Assembly: GCF_023856365.1 (NCBI RefSeq)
Contig: NW_026042472.1
Location: forward strand, 124,001-188,000
Origin: Brienomyrus brachyistius
Taxonomy: Eukaryota; Chordata; Actinopteri; Osteoglossiformes; Mormyridae
DNA length: 64,000 nucleotides
Direction: 5' to 3'
This document shows positions 1 to 10,835 of this stretch, piece by piece (within the stretch, counting starts at the first letter, position 1; every line of letters starts with the position of its first letter). The notes beneath the pieces were generated by a model, which saw only the letters and a list, made by a program, of their open reading frames with translations, was not told where the DNA came from and did no database searches. The translations under genes were made by a program, and so were the position numbers.

Positions 1-840
1 GTCATGAAGTAATCAAGACAACATTTATTAAACATATTACAATATATAATTATTGACATGTGGCCACATACTTGTAAATACATTTGGACAAATACAATAT
101 TAAACAATCACATTCCTCAGCTGAGAGTGCACAAAGTTCTGCGGAAAGTATCTGACTACAGATGGACTTTCACGCAGTTCTCTGTGGGAGCTCTGATTAC
201 AGAGTAACTCCCCGAATCCTTCTGAGGCCCTTCCTTAAGTATCCAAACCAGGTGATGGCATGTCTCTGAAGACTGACCAATTTCGGTCAACGGTTAATTT
301 TAGGGGCATTGTTGGCCTTGGTTCTCAAGTCCTCAGCCAATCAGATCACTTTAGGGGGTGGTCGTAATTCCCTTGTTCTGCCATGTGAGAGGCTCTCTCA
401 GTTTGGTGGGTTTAGCCGAAGTTTCTATAGTTCTCTTAGGGAAAACTATACTGCCTTAAATCTGAGTGTATAACACTCGCCGTCTCATGCCTATTCAAAC
501 GAGACCAAACATGCGTGTATTTGTCCCTAACATCTATGTGTGGTGAGTTATCCTATTTCTAGTGGAAAAGGTGTCTGTGTCTGGGGACTGACAGCTGTTG
601 TTGCTGTGGTTTGACTGTGGAACTCCGGCCACTCCAGGGGGTGAAAGGTCTTGCTTTTTCTGTATTGCTCCAGTTATTCTCAGGAGCCGGCAGGGCTTTG
701 CCTTCCTTAAAAGGGATGGTTTGATGCGTGGAGTCCAATCTTGCCTGGGCCAGTGGATCCTTTTCTTGGAGCTCTGAGATGGACTGATGCAGGCTGATCA
801 GAGTTGGGGCCTGCAGGACCTATAAGTTTTATGTCCTTAC
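1..840 (-). mobile_element. Array module C, copy 1 (right part)
   Basis: The window opens inside a C module, equivalent to 2763-3602 of the next copy; its left part lies outside the window. Confidence 0.85.
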
Positions 841-872
841 ATCAATCTCTAGTTGTGATAGCAGTTGTTTCT

Positions 873-942
873 GGCCACAACCGGGATTCGAACCCCGGTC
901 TCCCGTGTGAAAGGCGGCGATCTTACCACTACACTATCCAGC
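873..942 (-). tRNA. tRNA-Glu(UUC)-like, copy 1
   Basis: Read on the minus strand this is a 70-base tRNA-like sequence. It has an A-box-like TAGTGTAGTGG, an anticodon loop CTTTCAC with anticodon TTC at 909-911, and a B box matching GGTTCGAATCC, all in correct order and spacing. If functional it would decode glutamate and be transcribed by RNA polymerase III. Oddities: GCTGGAT against TTGTGGC in the acceptor leaves two mismatches and two G-T pairs; the anticodon stem has mismatches at its first and last pair; and the T stem CCGGG/CCCGG forces an 8-base loop. It therefore may be a tRNA-derived pseudogene carried by repeats. The minus-strand 3' flank enters module C and has no T run close by. Confidence 0.55.
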
Positions 943-1648
943 AACTATATAATATAAGGGAGATTTACGGGAAAATACTAATACGGGAGGACGGCGCGAA
1001 AAAGAAGTAAAATACGGTAGTTTCCCGGCCAAAACGGGAGACTTGACAGCCTGAGATGGCTTTTCCAGCGAAAACGACTTCATTATTTATCTGATTGATT
1101 TATCGACAGACCATCATACTTTTTAGACGTTATAATAACAACACTCTATTGATCCCCCTCTTACTGTCCATGATACACAATGACGAGACACATGTTCACT
1201 AATGACGAGAACTATTCTATTTTTCATGCCGGGTCCTTCAAATCTTACATTTACAAATCTTGTTCTTGTTCTCTGCTCGTTCCCGTAGATATATATTATT
1301 ATACGGAGATTTACGGAGTCTTCAAAGACGGTCCAGCTCAAGGATCACTGTTGCTGTGGTGTAGATCAGCTGATCTGTAGTAGTCTTCTACGTACATCTT
1401 CTAGTAGACCTTCTGAGGGTACTTCACGCATTCTTGGTCGGAGGGTCCAGGTTTCCAGCTTAGCTTATTTCTTATTTCTCAGGTCAGCTGCTCTTGTATT
1501 CAGCCTACTAATATATATGGGGCTTGGTACCCAATCTCGGAATGTGGGGATGATGATATCTCCCCCCTGACCTGTCGTCCTGGCTCCCCCTTGTCGTAGC
1601 AATCGTGTTGTACCTCATCAATCTCTAGTTGTGATAGCAGTTGTTTCT
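943..1648. repeat. Array module B (representative copy)
   Basis: The first roughly 110 bases (to about 1055, ending GGGAGACTTGACAGCC) equal the right half of a small inverted-end element seen whole at 47,482-47,862. The rest is unrecognised; it contains the 12-base perfect palindrome GATCAGCTGATC near 1365. The copy ends with a leader (ATCAATCTCTAGTTGTGATA) that precedes tRNA-like copies and also directly follows module C. Reading frames of 66 and 72 codons on opposite strands recur with it and look incidental. Confidence 0.8.
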
Positions 1649-1718
1649 GGCCACAACCGGGATTCGAACCCCGGTCTCCCGTGTGAAAGGCGGCGATCTT
1701 ACCACTACACTATCCAGC
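1649..1718 (-). tRNA. tRNA-Glu(UUC)-like, copy 2
   Basis: Same sequence as copy 1. Module B lies on its left (its 3' side) and the AT spacer on its right; no nearby T-run terminator. Confidence 0.5.
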
Positions 1719-1793
1719 AACTATATAATACAATATATAAAAAATATAATATAAATATAATATAAATATATAAAATATATAAAATATATTTTT
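1719..1793. repeat. AT-rich spacer between paired tRNA-like copies
   Basis: About 75 bases of almost pure A/T (ATATAAAAT-type words) joining copies 2 and 3. Read on the minus strand it gives TTTT runs about 10 bases past the 3' end of the right-hand tRNA-like copy, which could act as a Pol III terminator for that copy only. The same spacer lies between copies 5/6, 7/8, 8/9, 10/11, 12/13, 13/14, 16/17, 18/19, 20/21, 22/23, 24/25, 26/27, 28/29 and 30/31, with small length changes from loss or gain of short AT words. Confidence 0.85.
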
Positions 1794-1863
1794 GGCCACA
1801 ACCGGGATTCGAACCCCGGTCTCCCGTGTGAAAGGCGGCGATCTTACCACTACACTATCCAGC
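1794..1863 (-). tRNA. tRNA-Glu(UUC)-like, copy 3
   Basis: Same sequence as copy 1. The AT spacer on its 3' side supplies a T run. Followed on the right by a shortened module B that is cut at the start of module C. Confidence 0.55.
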
Positions 1864-2020
1864 AACTATATAATATAAGGGAGATTTACGGGAAAATACT
1901 AATACGGGAGGACGGCGGGAAAGAGAAGTAAAATACGGTAGTTTCCCGGCCAAAACGGGAGACTTGACAGCCTGAGATGGCTTTTCCAGCGAAAACGACT
2001 TCATTATTTATCTGATTGAT

Positions 2021-3602
2021 TTATGTTGTTCGGATTACTTCGGGACTCTCCTTTAGATTACCAACTCTAGTTTACCCCTGACGAAGGAGTCCGCCAGATT
2101 CGCCTCGGCCGACAGGGCGATCCGTGGGCTTGTTCCACAGGGTTTGTCTTAGATGCACGGAAATCGGCACCATTTAAGACAATGTCAGCCTCTGATTATT
2201 CGGGTCCCTCGACCTATATAATTTCCCAAAGGCCCAGTGTCTGCCAATTACTGAGCATGTGGGTGCCTCGGAGATTAAGCCGATGTTTACCCGAACCACA
2301 CGTACATCCACCTCAGAGGCTCAGCCGGGGGCAGCCCATATCATAACATGTGTCAACCTCAGCGGCTGTGACGGCGCACCTTTTGTTGCGGTAGTTTGTA
2401 CGAGGTTTTACTTTGGGCTCGTCTCAGGGACTCCGCCGATGCCGCCCATTGTCTTACCATGTGAGCGTCTCAGGGACTATGCCCGGTGCCTAGGAACATA
2501 GTGTGTACGCCCCTCAGAGGGCAGACCGGTACCTTTCATCAGCATGTGTTGACCTCAGAGGTTAAGTCGGCCCGTAACTGAGCGTGTGCGAACTCCAGAG
2601 GTGCGGTTTTGGTATCCACCTAACTTAACTTGGGCAGTCGAGTTTGGGACCCGGATAAAGGGGATTTAACCCAGAGGCTGCAAGATAGTATTTATCACTT
2701 TAGTCCTAATCAGGATAGAAGTCCAATCTGGAAAGTTTATAAAGAAGTTAGCAAATCAGACAGTCATGAAGTAATCAAGACAACATTTATTAAACATATT
2801 ACAATATATAATTATTGACATGTGGCCACATACTTGTAAATACATTTGGACAAATACAATATTAAACAATCACATTCCTCAGCTGAGAGTGCACAAAGTT
2901 CTGCGGAAAGTATCTGACTACAGATGGACTTTCACGCAGTTCTCTGTGGGAGCTCTGATTACAGAGTAACTCCCCGAATCCTTCTGAGGCCCTTCCTTAA
3001 GTATCCAAACCAGGTGATGGCATGTCTCTGAAGACTGACCAATTTCGGTCAACGGTTAATTTTAGGGGCATTGTTGGCCTTGGTTCTCAAGTCCTCAGCC
3101 AATCAGATCACTTTAGGGGGTGGTCGTAATTCCCTTGTTCTGCCATGTGAGAGGCTCTCTCAGTTTGGTGGGTTTAGCCGAAGTTTCTATAGTTCTCTTA
3201 GGGAAAACTATACTGCCTTAAATCTGAGTGTATAACACTCGCCGTCTCATGCCTATTCAAACGAGACCAAACATGCGTGTATTTGTCCCTAACATCTATG
3301 TGTGGTGAGTTATCCTATTTCTAGTGGAAAAGGTGTCTGTGTCTGGGGACTGACAGCTGTTGTTGCTGTGGTTTGACTGTGGAACTCCGGCCACTCCAGG
3401 GGGTGAAAGGTCTTGCTTTTTCTGTATTGCTCCAGTTATTCTCAGGAGCCGGCAGGGCTTTGCCTTCCTTAAAAGGGATGGTTTGATGCGTGGAGTCCAA
3501 TCTTGCCTGGGCCAGTGGATCCTTTTCTTGGAGCTCTGAGATGGACTGATGCAGGCTGATCAGAGTTGGGGCCTGCAGGACCTATAAGTTTTATGTCCTT
3601 AC
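2021..3602 (-). mobile_element. Array module C, copy 2, LTR-like with leader
   Basis: Read on the minus strand the module begins TGTAAGGACATAAAAC, a TG start as in long terminal repeats. It has a TATA-like CTTTTAAGG and, about 815 bases in, an AATAAA (plus-strand TTTATT at 2786-2791), as in a U3-R-U5 layout. Beyond that comes a GC-richer leader with degenerate internal repeats (2219-2625). No protein-coding region of a retroelement is present. The right-hand boundary TTAC/A coincides with the boundary of an independent, diverged copy at 54,954-55,684, which supports a real element end. No matching second LTR, primer binding site or target duplication could be established, so the LTR reading is an inference. 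Open frames inside (80, 62, 68 codons) show no recognisable motif. Confidence 0.45.
2219..2625. repeat. Degenerate short tandem repeats inside module C
   Basis: A loose motif of the form CATGTG, then CCTCAGAGG, then TAAGCCGG recurs about seven times at intervals of roughly 40-70 bases: near 2256 (CCTCGGAGATTAAGCC), 2310 (CCTCAGAGGCTCAGCC), 2357 (CCTCAGCGGCTG), 2465 (TCTCAGGGACTATGCC), 2512 (CCTCAGAGGGCAG), 2551 (CCTCAGAGGTTAAGTCGG) and 2592 (CTCCAGAGGTGCGG). Present in every full C module. Confidence 0.6.
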
Positions 3603-3634
3603 ATCAATCTCTAGTTGTGATAGCAGTTGTTTCT

Positions 3635-3704
3635 GGCCACAACCGGGATTCGAACCCCGGTCTCCCGTGTGAAAGGCGGCGATCTTACCACTACACTATC
3701 CAGC
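3635..3704 (-). tRNA. tRNA-Glu(UUC)-like, copy 4
   Basis: Exactly 2762 bases from copy 1 and identical to it; between module C (left) and a full module B (right). Confidence 0.5.
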
Positions 3705-4410
3705 AACTATATAATATAAGGGAGATTTACGGGAAAATACTAATACGGGAGGACGGCGCGAAAAAGAAGTAAAATACGGTAGTTTCCCGGCCAAAACGGG
3801 AGACTTGACAGCCTGAGATGGCTTTTCCAGCGAAAACGACTTCATTATTTATCTGATTGATTTATCGACAGACCATCATACTTTTTAGACGTTATAATAA
3901 CAACACTCTATTGATCCCCCTCTTACTGTCCATGATACACAATGACGAGACACATGTTCACTAATGACGAGAACTATTCTATTTTTCATGCCGGGTCCTT
4001 CAAATCTTACATTTACAAATCTTGTTCTTGTTCTCTGCTCGTTCCCGTAGATATATATTATTATACGGAGATTTACGGAGTCTTCAAAGACGGTCCAGCT
4101 CAAGGATCACTGTTGCTGTGGTGTAGATCAGCTGATCTGTAGTAGTCTTCTACGTACATCTTCTAGTAGACCTTCTGAGGGTACTTCACGCATTCTTGGT
4201 CGGAGGGTCCAGGTTTCCAGCTTAGCTTATTTCTTATTTCTCAGGTCAGCTGCTCTTGTATTCAGCCTACTAATATATATGGGGCTTGGTACCCAATCTC
4301 GGAATGTGGGGATGATGATATCTCCCCCCTGACCTGTCGTCCTGGCTCCCCCTTGTCGTAGCAATCGTGTTGTACCTCATCAATCTCTAGTTGTGATAGC
4401 AGTTGTTTCT

Positions 4411-4480
4411 GGCCACAACCGGGATTCGAACCCCGGTCTCCCGTGTGAAAGGCGGCGATCTTACCACTACACTATCCAGC
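4411..4480 (-). tRNA. tRNA-Glu(UUC)-like, copy 5
   Basis: Identical to copy 2, 2762 bases away; module B left, AT spacer right. Confidence 0.5.
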
Positions 4481-4555
4481 AACTATATAATACAATATAT
4501 AAAAAATATAATATAAATATAATATAAATATATAAAATATATAAAATATATTTTT

Positions 4556-4625
4556 GGCCACAACCGGGATTCGAACCCCGGTCTCCCGTGTGAAAGGCGG
4601 CGATCTTACCACTACACTATCCAGC
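4556..4625 (-). tRNA. tRNA-Glu(UUC)-like, copy 6
   Basis: AT spacer with T run on its 3' side; unlike copy 3, its right-hand module B is complete and runs into module D. Confidence 0.55.
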
Positions 4626-5305
4626 AACTATATAATATAAGGGAGATTTACGGGAAAATACTAATACGGGAGGACGGCGGGAAAGAGAAGTAAAATACGG
4701 TAGTTTCCCGGCCAAAACGGGAGACTTGACAGCCTGAGATGGCTTTTCCAGCGAAAACGACTTCATTATTTATCTGATTGATTTATCGACAGACCATCAT
4801 ACTTTTTAGACGTTATAATAACAACACTCTATTGATCCCCCTCTTACTGTCCATGATACACAATGACGAGACACATGTTCACTAATGACGAGAACTATTC
4901 TATTTTTCATGCCGGGTCCTTCAAATCTTACATTTACAAATCTTGTTCTTGTTCTCTGCTCGTTCCCGTAGATATATATTATTATACGGAGATTTACGGA
5001 GTCTTCAAAGACGGTCCAGCTCAAGGATCACTGTTGCTGTGGTGTAGATCAGCTGATCTGTAGTAGTCTTCTACGTACATCTTCTAGTAGACCTTCTGAG
5101 GGTACTTCACGCATTCTTGGTCGGAGGGTCCAGGTTTCCAGCTTAGCTTATTTCTTATTTCTCAGGTCAGCTGCTCTTGTATTCAGCCTACTAATATATA
5201 TGGGGCTTGGTACCCAATCTCGGAATGTGGGGATGATGATATCTCCCCCCTGACCTGTCGTCCTGGCTCCCCCTTGTCGTAGCAATCGTGTTGTACCTCA
5301 TCAAT

Positions 5306-5491
5306 GTAGGGAGCCGCCCACTGGCCCAATGGCGGAATCCAATGGCGCAGCCGAAGGCTGTGAATGCGTGTTGGTCCTTCCAAGCGCTCCTGGGAATTAC
5401 TTACCCTTTTTAATATACAAGATATTCTTTTAGACACACATCTGACTCCATTTTATTAATGACCTTATTTCAGTATATTGTAGTCATGACG
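5306..5491. repeat. Array module D, copy 1
   Basis: A 186-base segment found between full module B copies and module C. It carries CCGCCC (5314-5319) and two CCAAT pentamers (5326-5330, 5339-5343) within 30 bases, a promoter-like cluster, but no transcript can be shown. Present before C copies 3, 5, 7 and 8 and absent before the C copies that follow truncated B modules. Confidence 0.8.
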
Positions 5492-7074
5492 TTTATGTTG
5501 TTCGGATTACTTCGGGACTCTCCTTTAGATTACCAACTCTAGTTTACCCCTGACGAAGGAGTCCGCCAGATTCGCCTCGGCCGACAGGGCGATCCGTGGG
5601 CTTGTTCCACAGGGTTTGTCTTAGATGCACGGAAATCGGCACCATTTAAGACAATGTCAGCCTCTGATTATTCGGGTCCCTCGACCTATATAATTTCCCA
5701 AAGGCCCAGTGTCTGCCAATTACTGAGCATGTGGGTGCCTCGGAGATTAAGCCGATGTTTACCCGAACCACACGTACATCCACCTCAGAGGCTCAGCCGG
5801 GGGCAGCCCATATCATAACATGTGTCAACCTCAGCGGCTGTGACGGCGCACCTTTTGTTGCGGTAGTTTGTACGAGGTTTTACTTTGGGCTCGTCTCAGG
5901 GACTCCGCCGATGCCGCCCATTGTCTTACCATGTGAGCGTCTCAGGGACTATGCCCGGTGCCTAGGAACATAGTGTGTACGCCCCTCAGAGGGCAGACCG
6001 GTACCTTTCATCAGCATGTGTTGACCTCAGAGGTTAAGTCGGCCCGTAACTGAGCGTGTGCGAACTCCAGAGGTGCGGTTTTGGTATCCACCTAACTTAA
6101 CTTGGGCAGTCGAGTTTGGGACCCGGATAAAGGGGATTTAACCCAGAGGCTGCAAGATAGTATTTATCACTTTAGTCCTAATCAGGATAGAAGTCCAATC
6201 TGGAAAGTTTATAAAGAAGTTAGCAAATCAGACAGTCATGAAGTAATCAAGACAACATTTATTAAACATATTACAATATATAATTATTGACATGTGGCCA
6301 CATACTTGTAAATACATTTGGACAAATACAATATTAAACAATCACATTCCTCAGCTGAGAGTGCACAAAGTTCTGCGGAAAGTATCTGACTACAGATGGA
6401 CTTTCACGCAGTTCTCTGTGGGAGCTCTGATTACAGAGTAACTCCCCGAATCCTTCTGAGGCCCTTCCTTAAGTATCCAAACCAGGTGATGGCATGTCTC
6501 TGAAGACTGACCAATTTCGGTCAACGGTTAATTTTAGGGGCATTGTTGGCCTTGGTTCTCAAGTCCTCAGCCAATCAGATCACTTTAGGGGGTGGTCGTA
6601 ATTCCCTTGTTCTGCCATGTGAGAGGCTCTCTCAGTTTGGTGGGTTTAGCCGAAGTTTCTATAGTTCTCTTAGGGAAAACTATACTGCCTTAAATCTGAG
6701 TGTATAACACTCGCCGTCTCATGCCTATTCAAACGAGACCAAACATGCGTGTATTTGTCCCTAACATCTATGTGTGGTGAGTTATCCTATTTCTAGTGGA
6801 AAAGGTTTCTGTGTCTGGGGACTGACAGCTGTTGTTGCTGTGGTTTGACTGTGGAACTCCGGCCACTCCAGGGGGTGAAAGGTCTTGCTTTTTCTGTATT
6901 GCTCCAGTTATTCTCAGGAGCCGGCAGGGCTTTGCCTTCCTTAAAAGGGATGGTTTGATGCGTGGAGTCCAATCTTGCCTGGGCCAGTGGATCCTTTTCT
7001 TGGAGCTCTGAGATGGACTGATGCAGGCTGATCAGAGTTGGGGCCTGCAGGACCTATAAGTTTTATGTCCTTAC
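5492..7074 (-). mobile_element. Array module C, copy 3
   Basis: Full-length; one private change (AAAAGGTTTCTGTG at about 6807 instead of AAAAGGTGTCTGTG). Confidence 0.85.
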
Positions 7075-7106
7075 ATCAATCTCTAGTTGTGATAGCAGTT
7101 GTTTCT

Positions 7107-7176
7107 GGCCACAACCGGGATTCGAACCCCGGTCTCCCGTGTGAAAGGCGGCGATCTTACCACTACACTATCCAGC
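7107..7176 (-). tRNA. tRNA-Glu(UUC)-like, copy 7
   Basis: First of a run of three (copies 7-9) separated only by AT spacers; module C on its left. Confidence 0.5.
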
Positions 7177-7251
7177 AACTATATAATACAATATATAAAA
7201 AATATAATATAAATATAATATAAATATATAAAATATATAAAATATATTTTT

Positions 7252-7321
7252 GGCCACAACCGGGATTCGAACCCCGGTCTCCCGTGTGAAAGGCGGCGAT
7301 CTTACCACTACACTATCCAGC
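7252..7321 (-). tRNA. tRNA-Glu(UUC)-like, copy 8
   Basis: Middle of the triplet; AT spacer on both sides, the left one giving a T run. Confidence 0.55.
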
Positions 7322-7396
7322 AACTATATAATACAATATATAAAAAATATAATATAAATATAATATAAATATATAAAATATATAAAATATATTTTT

Positions 7397-7466
7397 GGCC
7401 ACAACCGGGATTCGAACCCCGGTCTCCCGTGTGAAAGGCGGCGATCTTACCACTACACTATCCAGC
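7397..7466 (-). tRNA. tRNA-Glu(UUC)-like, copy 9
   Basis: Last of the triplet; AT spacer left, truncated module B right (cut at about 7966). Confidence 0.55.
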
Positions 7467-7966
7467 AACTATATAATATAAGGGAGATTTACGGGAAAAT
7501 ACTAATACGGGAGGACGGCGCGAAAAAGAAGTAAAATACGGTAGTTTCCCGGCCAAAACGGGAGACTTGACAGCCTGAGATGGCTTTTCCAGCGAAAACG
7601 ACTTCATTATTTATCTGATTGATTTATCGACAGACCATCATACTTTTTAGACGTTATAATAACAACACTCTATTGATCCCCCTCTTACTGTCCATGATAC
7701 ACAATGACGAGACACATGTTCACTAATGACGAGAACTATTCTATTTTTCATGCCGGGTCCTTCAAATCTTACATTTACAAATCTTGTTCTTGTTCTCTGC
7801 TCGTTCCCGTAGATATATATTATTATACGGAGATTTACGGAGTCTTCAAAGACGGTCCAGCTCAAGGATCACTGTTGCTGTGGTGTAGATCAGCTGATCT
7901 GTAGTAGTCTTCTACGTACATCTTCTAGTAGACCTTCTGAGGGTACTTCACGCATTCTTGGTCGCA

Positions 7967-9504
7967 TTCTAGTTTACCCCTGACGAAGGAGTCCGCCAGA
8001 TTCGCCTCGGCCGACAGGGCGATCCGTGGGCTTGTTCCACAGGGTTTGTCTTAGATGCACGGAAATCGGCACCATTTAAGACAATGTCAGCCTCTGATTA
8101 TTCGGGTCCCTCGACCTATATAATTTCCCAAAGGCCCAGTGTCTGCCAATTACTGAGCATGTGGGTGCCTCGGAGATTAAGCCGATGTTTACCCGAACCA
8201 CACGTACATCCACCTCAGAGGCTCAGCCGGGGGCAGCCCATATCATAACATGTGTCAACCTCAGCGGCTGTGACGGCGCACCTTTTGTTGCGGTAGTTTG
8301 TACGAGGTTTTACTTTGGGCTCGTCTCAGGGACTCCGCCGATGCCGCCCATTGTCTTACCATGTGAGCGTCTCAGGGACTATGCCCGGTGCCTAGGAACA
8401 TAGTGTGTACGCCCCTCAGAGGGCAGACCGGTACCTTTCATCAGCATGTGTTGACCTCAGAGGTTAAGTCGGCCCGTAACTGAGCGTGTGCGAACTCCAG
8501 AGGTGCGGTTTTGGTATCCACCTAACTTAACTTGGGCAGTCGAGTTTGGGACCCGGATAAAGGGGATTTAACCCAGAGGCTGCAAGATAGTATTTATCAC
8601 TTTAGTCCTAATCAGGATAGAAGTCCAATCTGGAAAGTTTATAAAGAAGTTAGCAAATCAGACAGTCATGAAGTAATCAAGACAACATTTATTAAACATA
8701 TTACAATATATAATTATTGACATGTGGCCACATACTTGTAAATACATTTGGACAAATACAATATTAAACAATCACATTCCTCAGCTGAGAGTGCACAAAG
8801 TTCTGCGGAAAGTATCTGACTACAGATGGACTTTCACGCAGTTCTCTGTGGGAGCTCTGATTACAGAGTAACTCCCCGAATCCTTCTGAGGCCCTTCCTT
8901 AAGTATCCAAACCAGGTGATGGCATGTCTCTGAAGACTGACCAATTTCGGTCAACGGTTAATTTTAGGGGCATTGTTGGCCTTGGTTCTCAAGTCCTCAG
9001 CCAATCAGATCACTTTAGGGGGTGGTCGTAATTCCCTTGTTCTGCCATGTGAGAGGCTCTCTCAGTTTGGTGGGTTTAGCCGAAGTTTCTATAGTTCTCT
9101 TAGGGAAAACTATACTGCCTTAAATCTGAGTGTATAACACTCGCCGTCTCATGCCTATTCAAACGAGACCAAACATGCGTGTATTTGTCCCTAACATCTA
9201 TGTGTGGTGAGTTATCCTATTTCTAGTGGAAAAGGTGTCTGTGTCTGGGGACTGACAGCTGTTGTTGCTGTGGTTTGACTGTGGAACTCCGGCCACTCCA
9301 GGGGGTGAAAGGTCTTGCTTTTTCTGTATTGCTCCAGTTATTCTCAGGAGCCGGCAGGGCTTTGCCTTCCTTAAAAGGGATGGTTTGATGCGTGGAGTCC
9401 AATCTTGCCTGGGCCAGTGGATCCTTTTCTTGGAGCTCTGAGATGGACTGATGCAGGCTGATCAGAGTTGGGGCCTGCAGGACCTATAAGTTTTATGTCC
9501 TTAC
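7967..9504 (-). mobile_element. Array module C, copy 4 (left-truncated)
   Basis: Starts at the CTCTAGTTTACCCC point, joined to a cut module B through GGTCGCATTCTAG. About 45 bases of the usual left end and all of D are missing. Confidence 0.85.
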
Positions 9505-9536
9505 ATCAATCTCTAGTTGTGATAGCAGTTGTTTCT

Positions 9537-9606
9537 GGCCACAACCGGGATTCGAACCCCGGTCTCCCGTGTGAAAGGCGGCGATCTTACCACTACACTA
9601 TCCAGC
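9537..9606 (-). tRNA. tRNA-Glu(UUC)-like, copy 10
   Basis: Module C left, AT spacer right; standard sequence. Confidence 0.5.
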
Positions 9607-9690
9607 AACTATATAATACAATATATAAAAAATATAATATAAATATAATATAAATATATAAAATATATAAAATATATAAAATATATTTTT

Positions 9691-9760
9691 GGCCACAACC
9701 GGGATTCGAACCCCGATCTCCCGTGTGAAAGGCGGCGATCTTACCACTACACTATCCAGC
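9691..9760 (-). tRNA. tRNA-Glu(UUC)-like, copy 11 (T-stem variant)
   Basis: Carries a G-to-A change on the plus strand (CCCCGATCTC rather than CCCCGGTCTC), which alters the first base of the 5' T-stem strand. Copy 14 shares it, marking the two as descendants of one duplication. The AT spacer on its 3' side is slightly longer than usual. Confidence 0.5.
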
Positions 9761-10466
9761 AACTATATAATATAAGGGAGATTTACGGGAAAATACTAAT
9801 ACGGGAGGACGGCGCGAAAGAGAAGTAAAATACGGTAGTTTCCCGGCCAAAACGGGAGACTTGACAGCCTGAGATGGCTTTTCCAGCGAAAACGACTTCA
9901 TTATTTATCTGATTGATTTATCGACAGACCATCATACTTTTTAGACGTTATAATAACAACACTCTATTGATCCCCCTCTTACTGTCCATGATACACAATG
10001 ACGAGACACATGTTCACTAATGACGAGAACTATTCTATTTTTCATGCCGGGTCCTTCAAATCTTACATTTACAAATCTTGTTCTTGTTCTCTGCTCGTTC
10101 CCGTAGATATATATTATTATACGGAGATTTACGGAGTCTTCAAAGACGGTCCAGCTCAAGGATCACTGTTGCTGTGGTGTAGATCAGCTGATCTGTAGTA
10201 GTCTTCTACGTACATCTTCTAGTAGACCTTCTGAGGGTACTTCACGCATTCTTGGTCGGAGGGTCCAGGTTTCCAGCTTAGCTTATTTCTTATTTCTCAG
10301 GTCAGCTGCTCTTGTATTCAGCCTACTAATATATATGGGGCTTGGTACCCAATCTCGGAATGTGGGGATGATGATATCTCCCCCCTGACCTGTCGTCCTG
10401 GCTCCCCCTTGTCGTAGCAATCGTGTTGTACCTCATCAATCTCTAGTTGTGATAGCAGTTGTTTCT

Positions 10467-10536
10467 GGCCACAACCGGGATTCGAACCCCGGTCTCCCGT
10501 GTGAAAGGCGGCGATCTTACCACTACACTATCCAGC
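10467..10536 (-). tRNA. tRNA-Glu(UUC)-like, copy 12
   Basis: Module B left, AT spacer right; standard sequence. Confidence 0.5.
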
Positions 10537-10611
10537 AACTATATAATACAATATATAAAAAATATAATATAAATATAATATAAATATATAAAATATATAA
10601 AATACATTTTT

Positions 10612-10681
10612 GGCCACAACCGGGATTCGAACCCCGGTCTCCCGTGTGAAAGGCGGCGATCTTACCACTACACTATCCAGC
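10612..10681 (-). tRNA. tRNA-Glu(UUC)-like, copy 13
   Basis: AT spacers on both sides; the left spacer has one substitution (AATACATT) close to the tRNA end. Confidence 0.5.
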
Positions 10682-10765
10682 AACTATATAATACAATATA
10701 TAAAAAATATAATATAAATATAATATAAATATATAAAATATATAAAATATATAAAATATATTTTT

Positions 10766-10835
10766 GGCCACAACCGGGATTCGAACCCCGATCTCCCGTG
10801 TGAAAGGCGGCGATCTTACCACTACACTATCCAGC
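10766..10835 (-). tRNA. tRNA-Glu(UUC)-like, copy 14 (T-stem variant)
   Basis: Same CCCCGATCTC change and longer AT spacer as copy 11; module B right. Confidence 0.5.

Noticed and set aside
804..1010. 68-codon frame with SGHNRDSNPGLPCERRRS
   Set aside because: It is a translation through the tRNA-like sequence in the wrong strand, not a protein.
1123..1380. Recurrent 72- and 66-codon frames on opposite strands in each module B as a conserved small gene pair
   Set aside because: They recur only because the DNA is duplicated; one overlaps the other, no motif, no independent conservation, and the diverged copies at 46.7 and 48.0 kb disrupt them.
1130..1400. Spliceosomal or 5S RNA genes inside module B or C
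   Set aside because: No match to remembered U1, U2, U4, U5, U6 or 5S core motifs on either strand.
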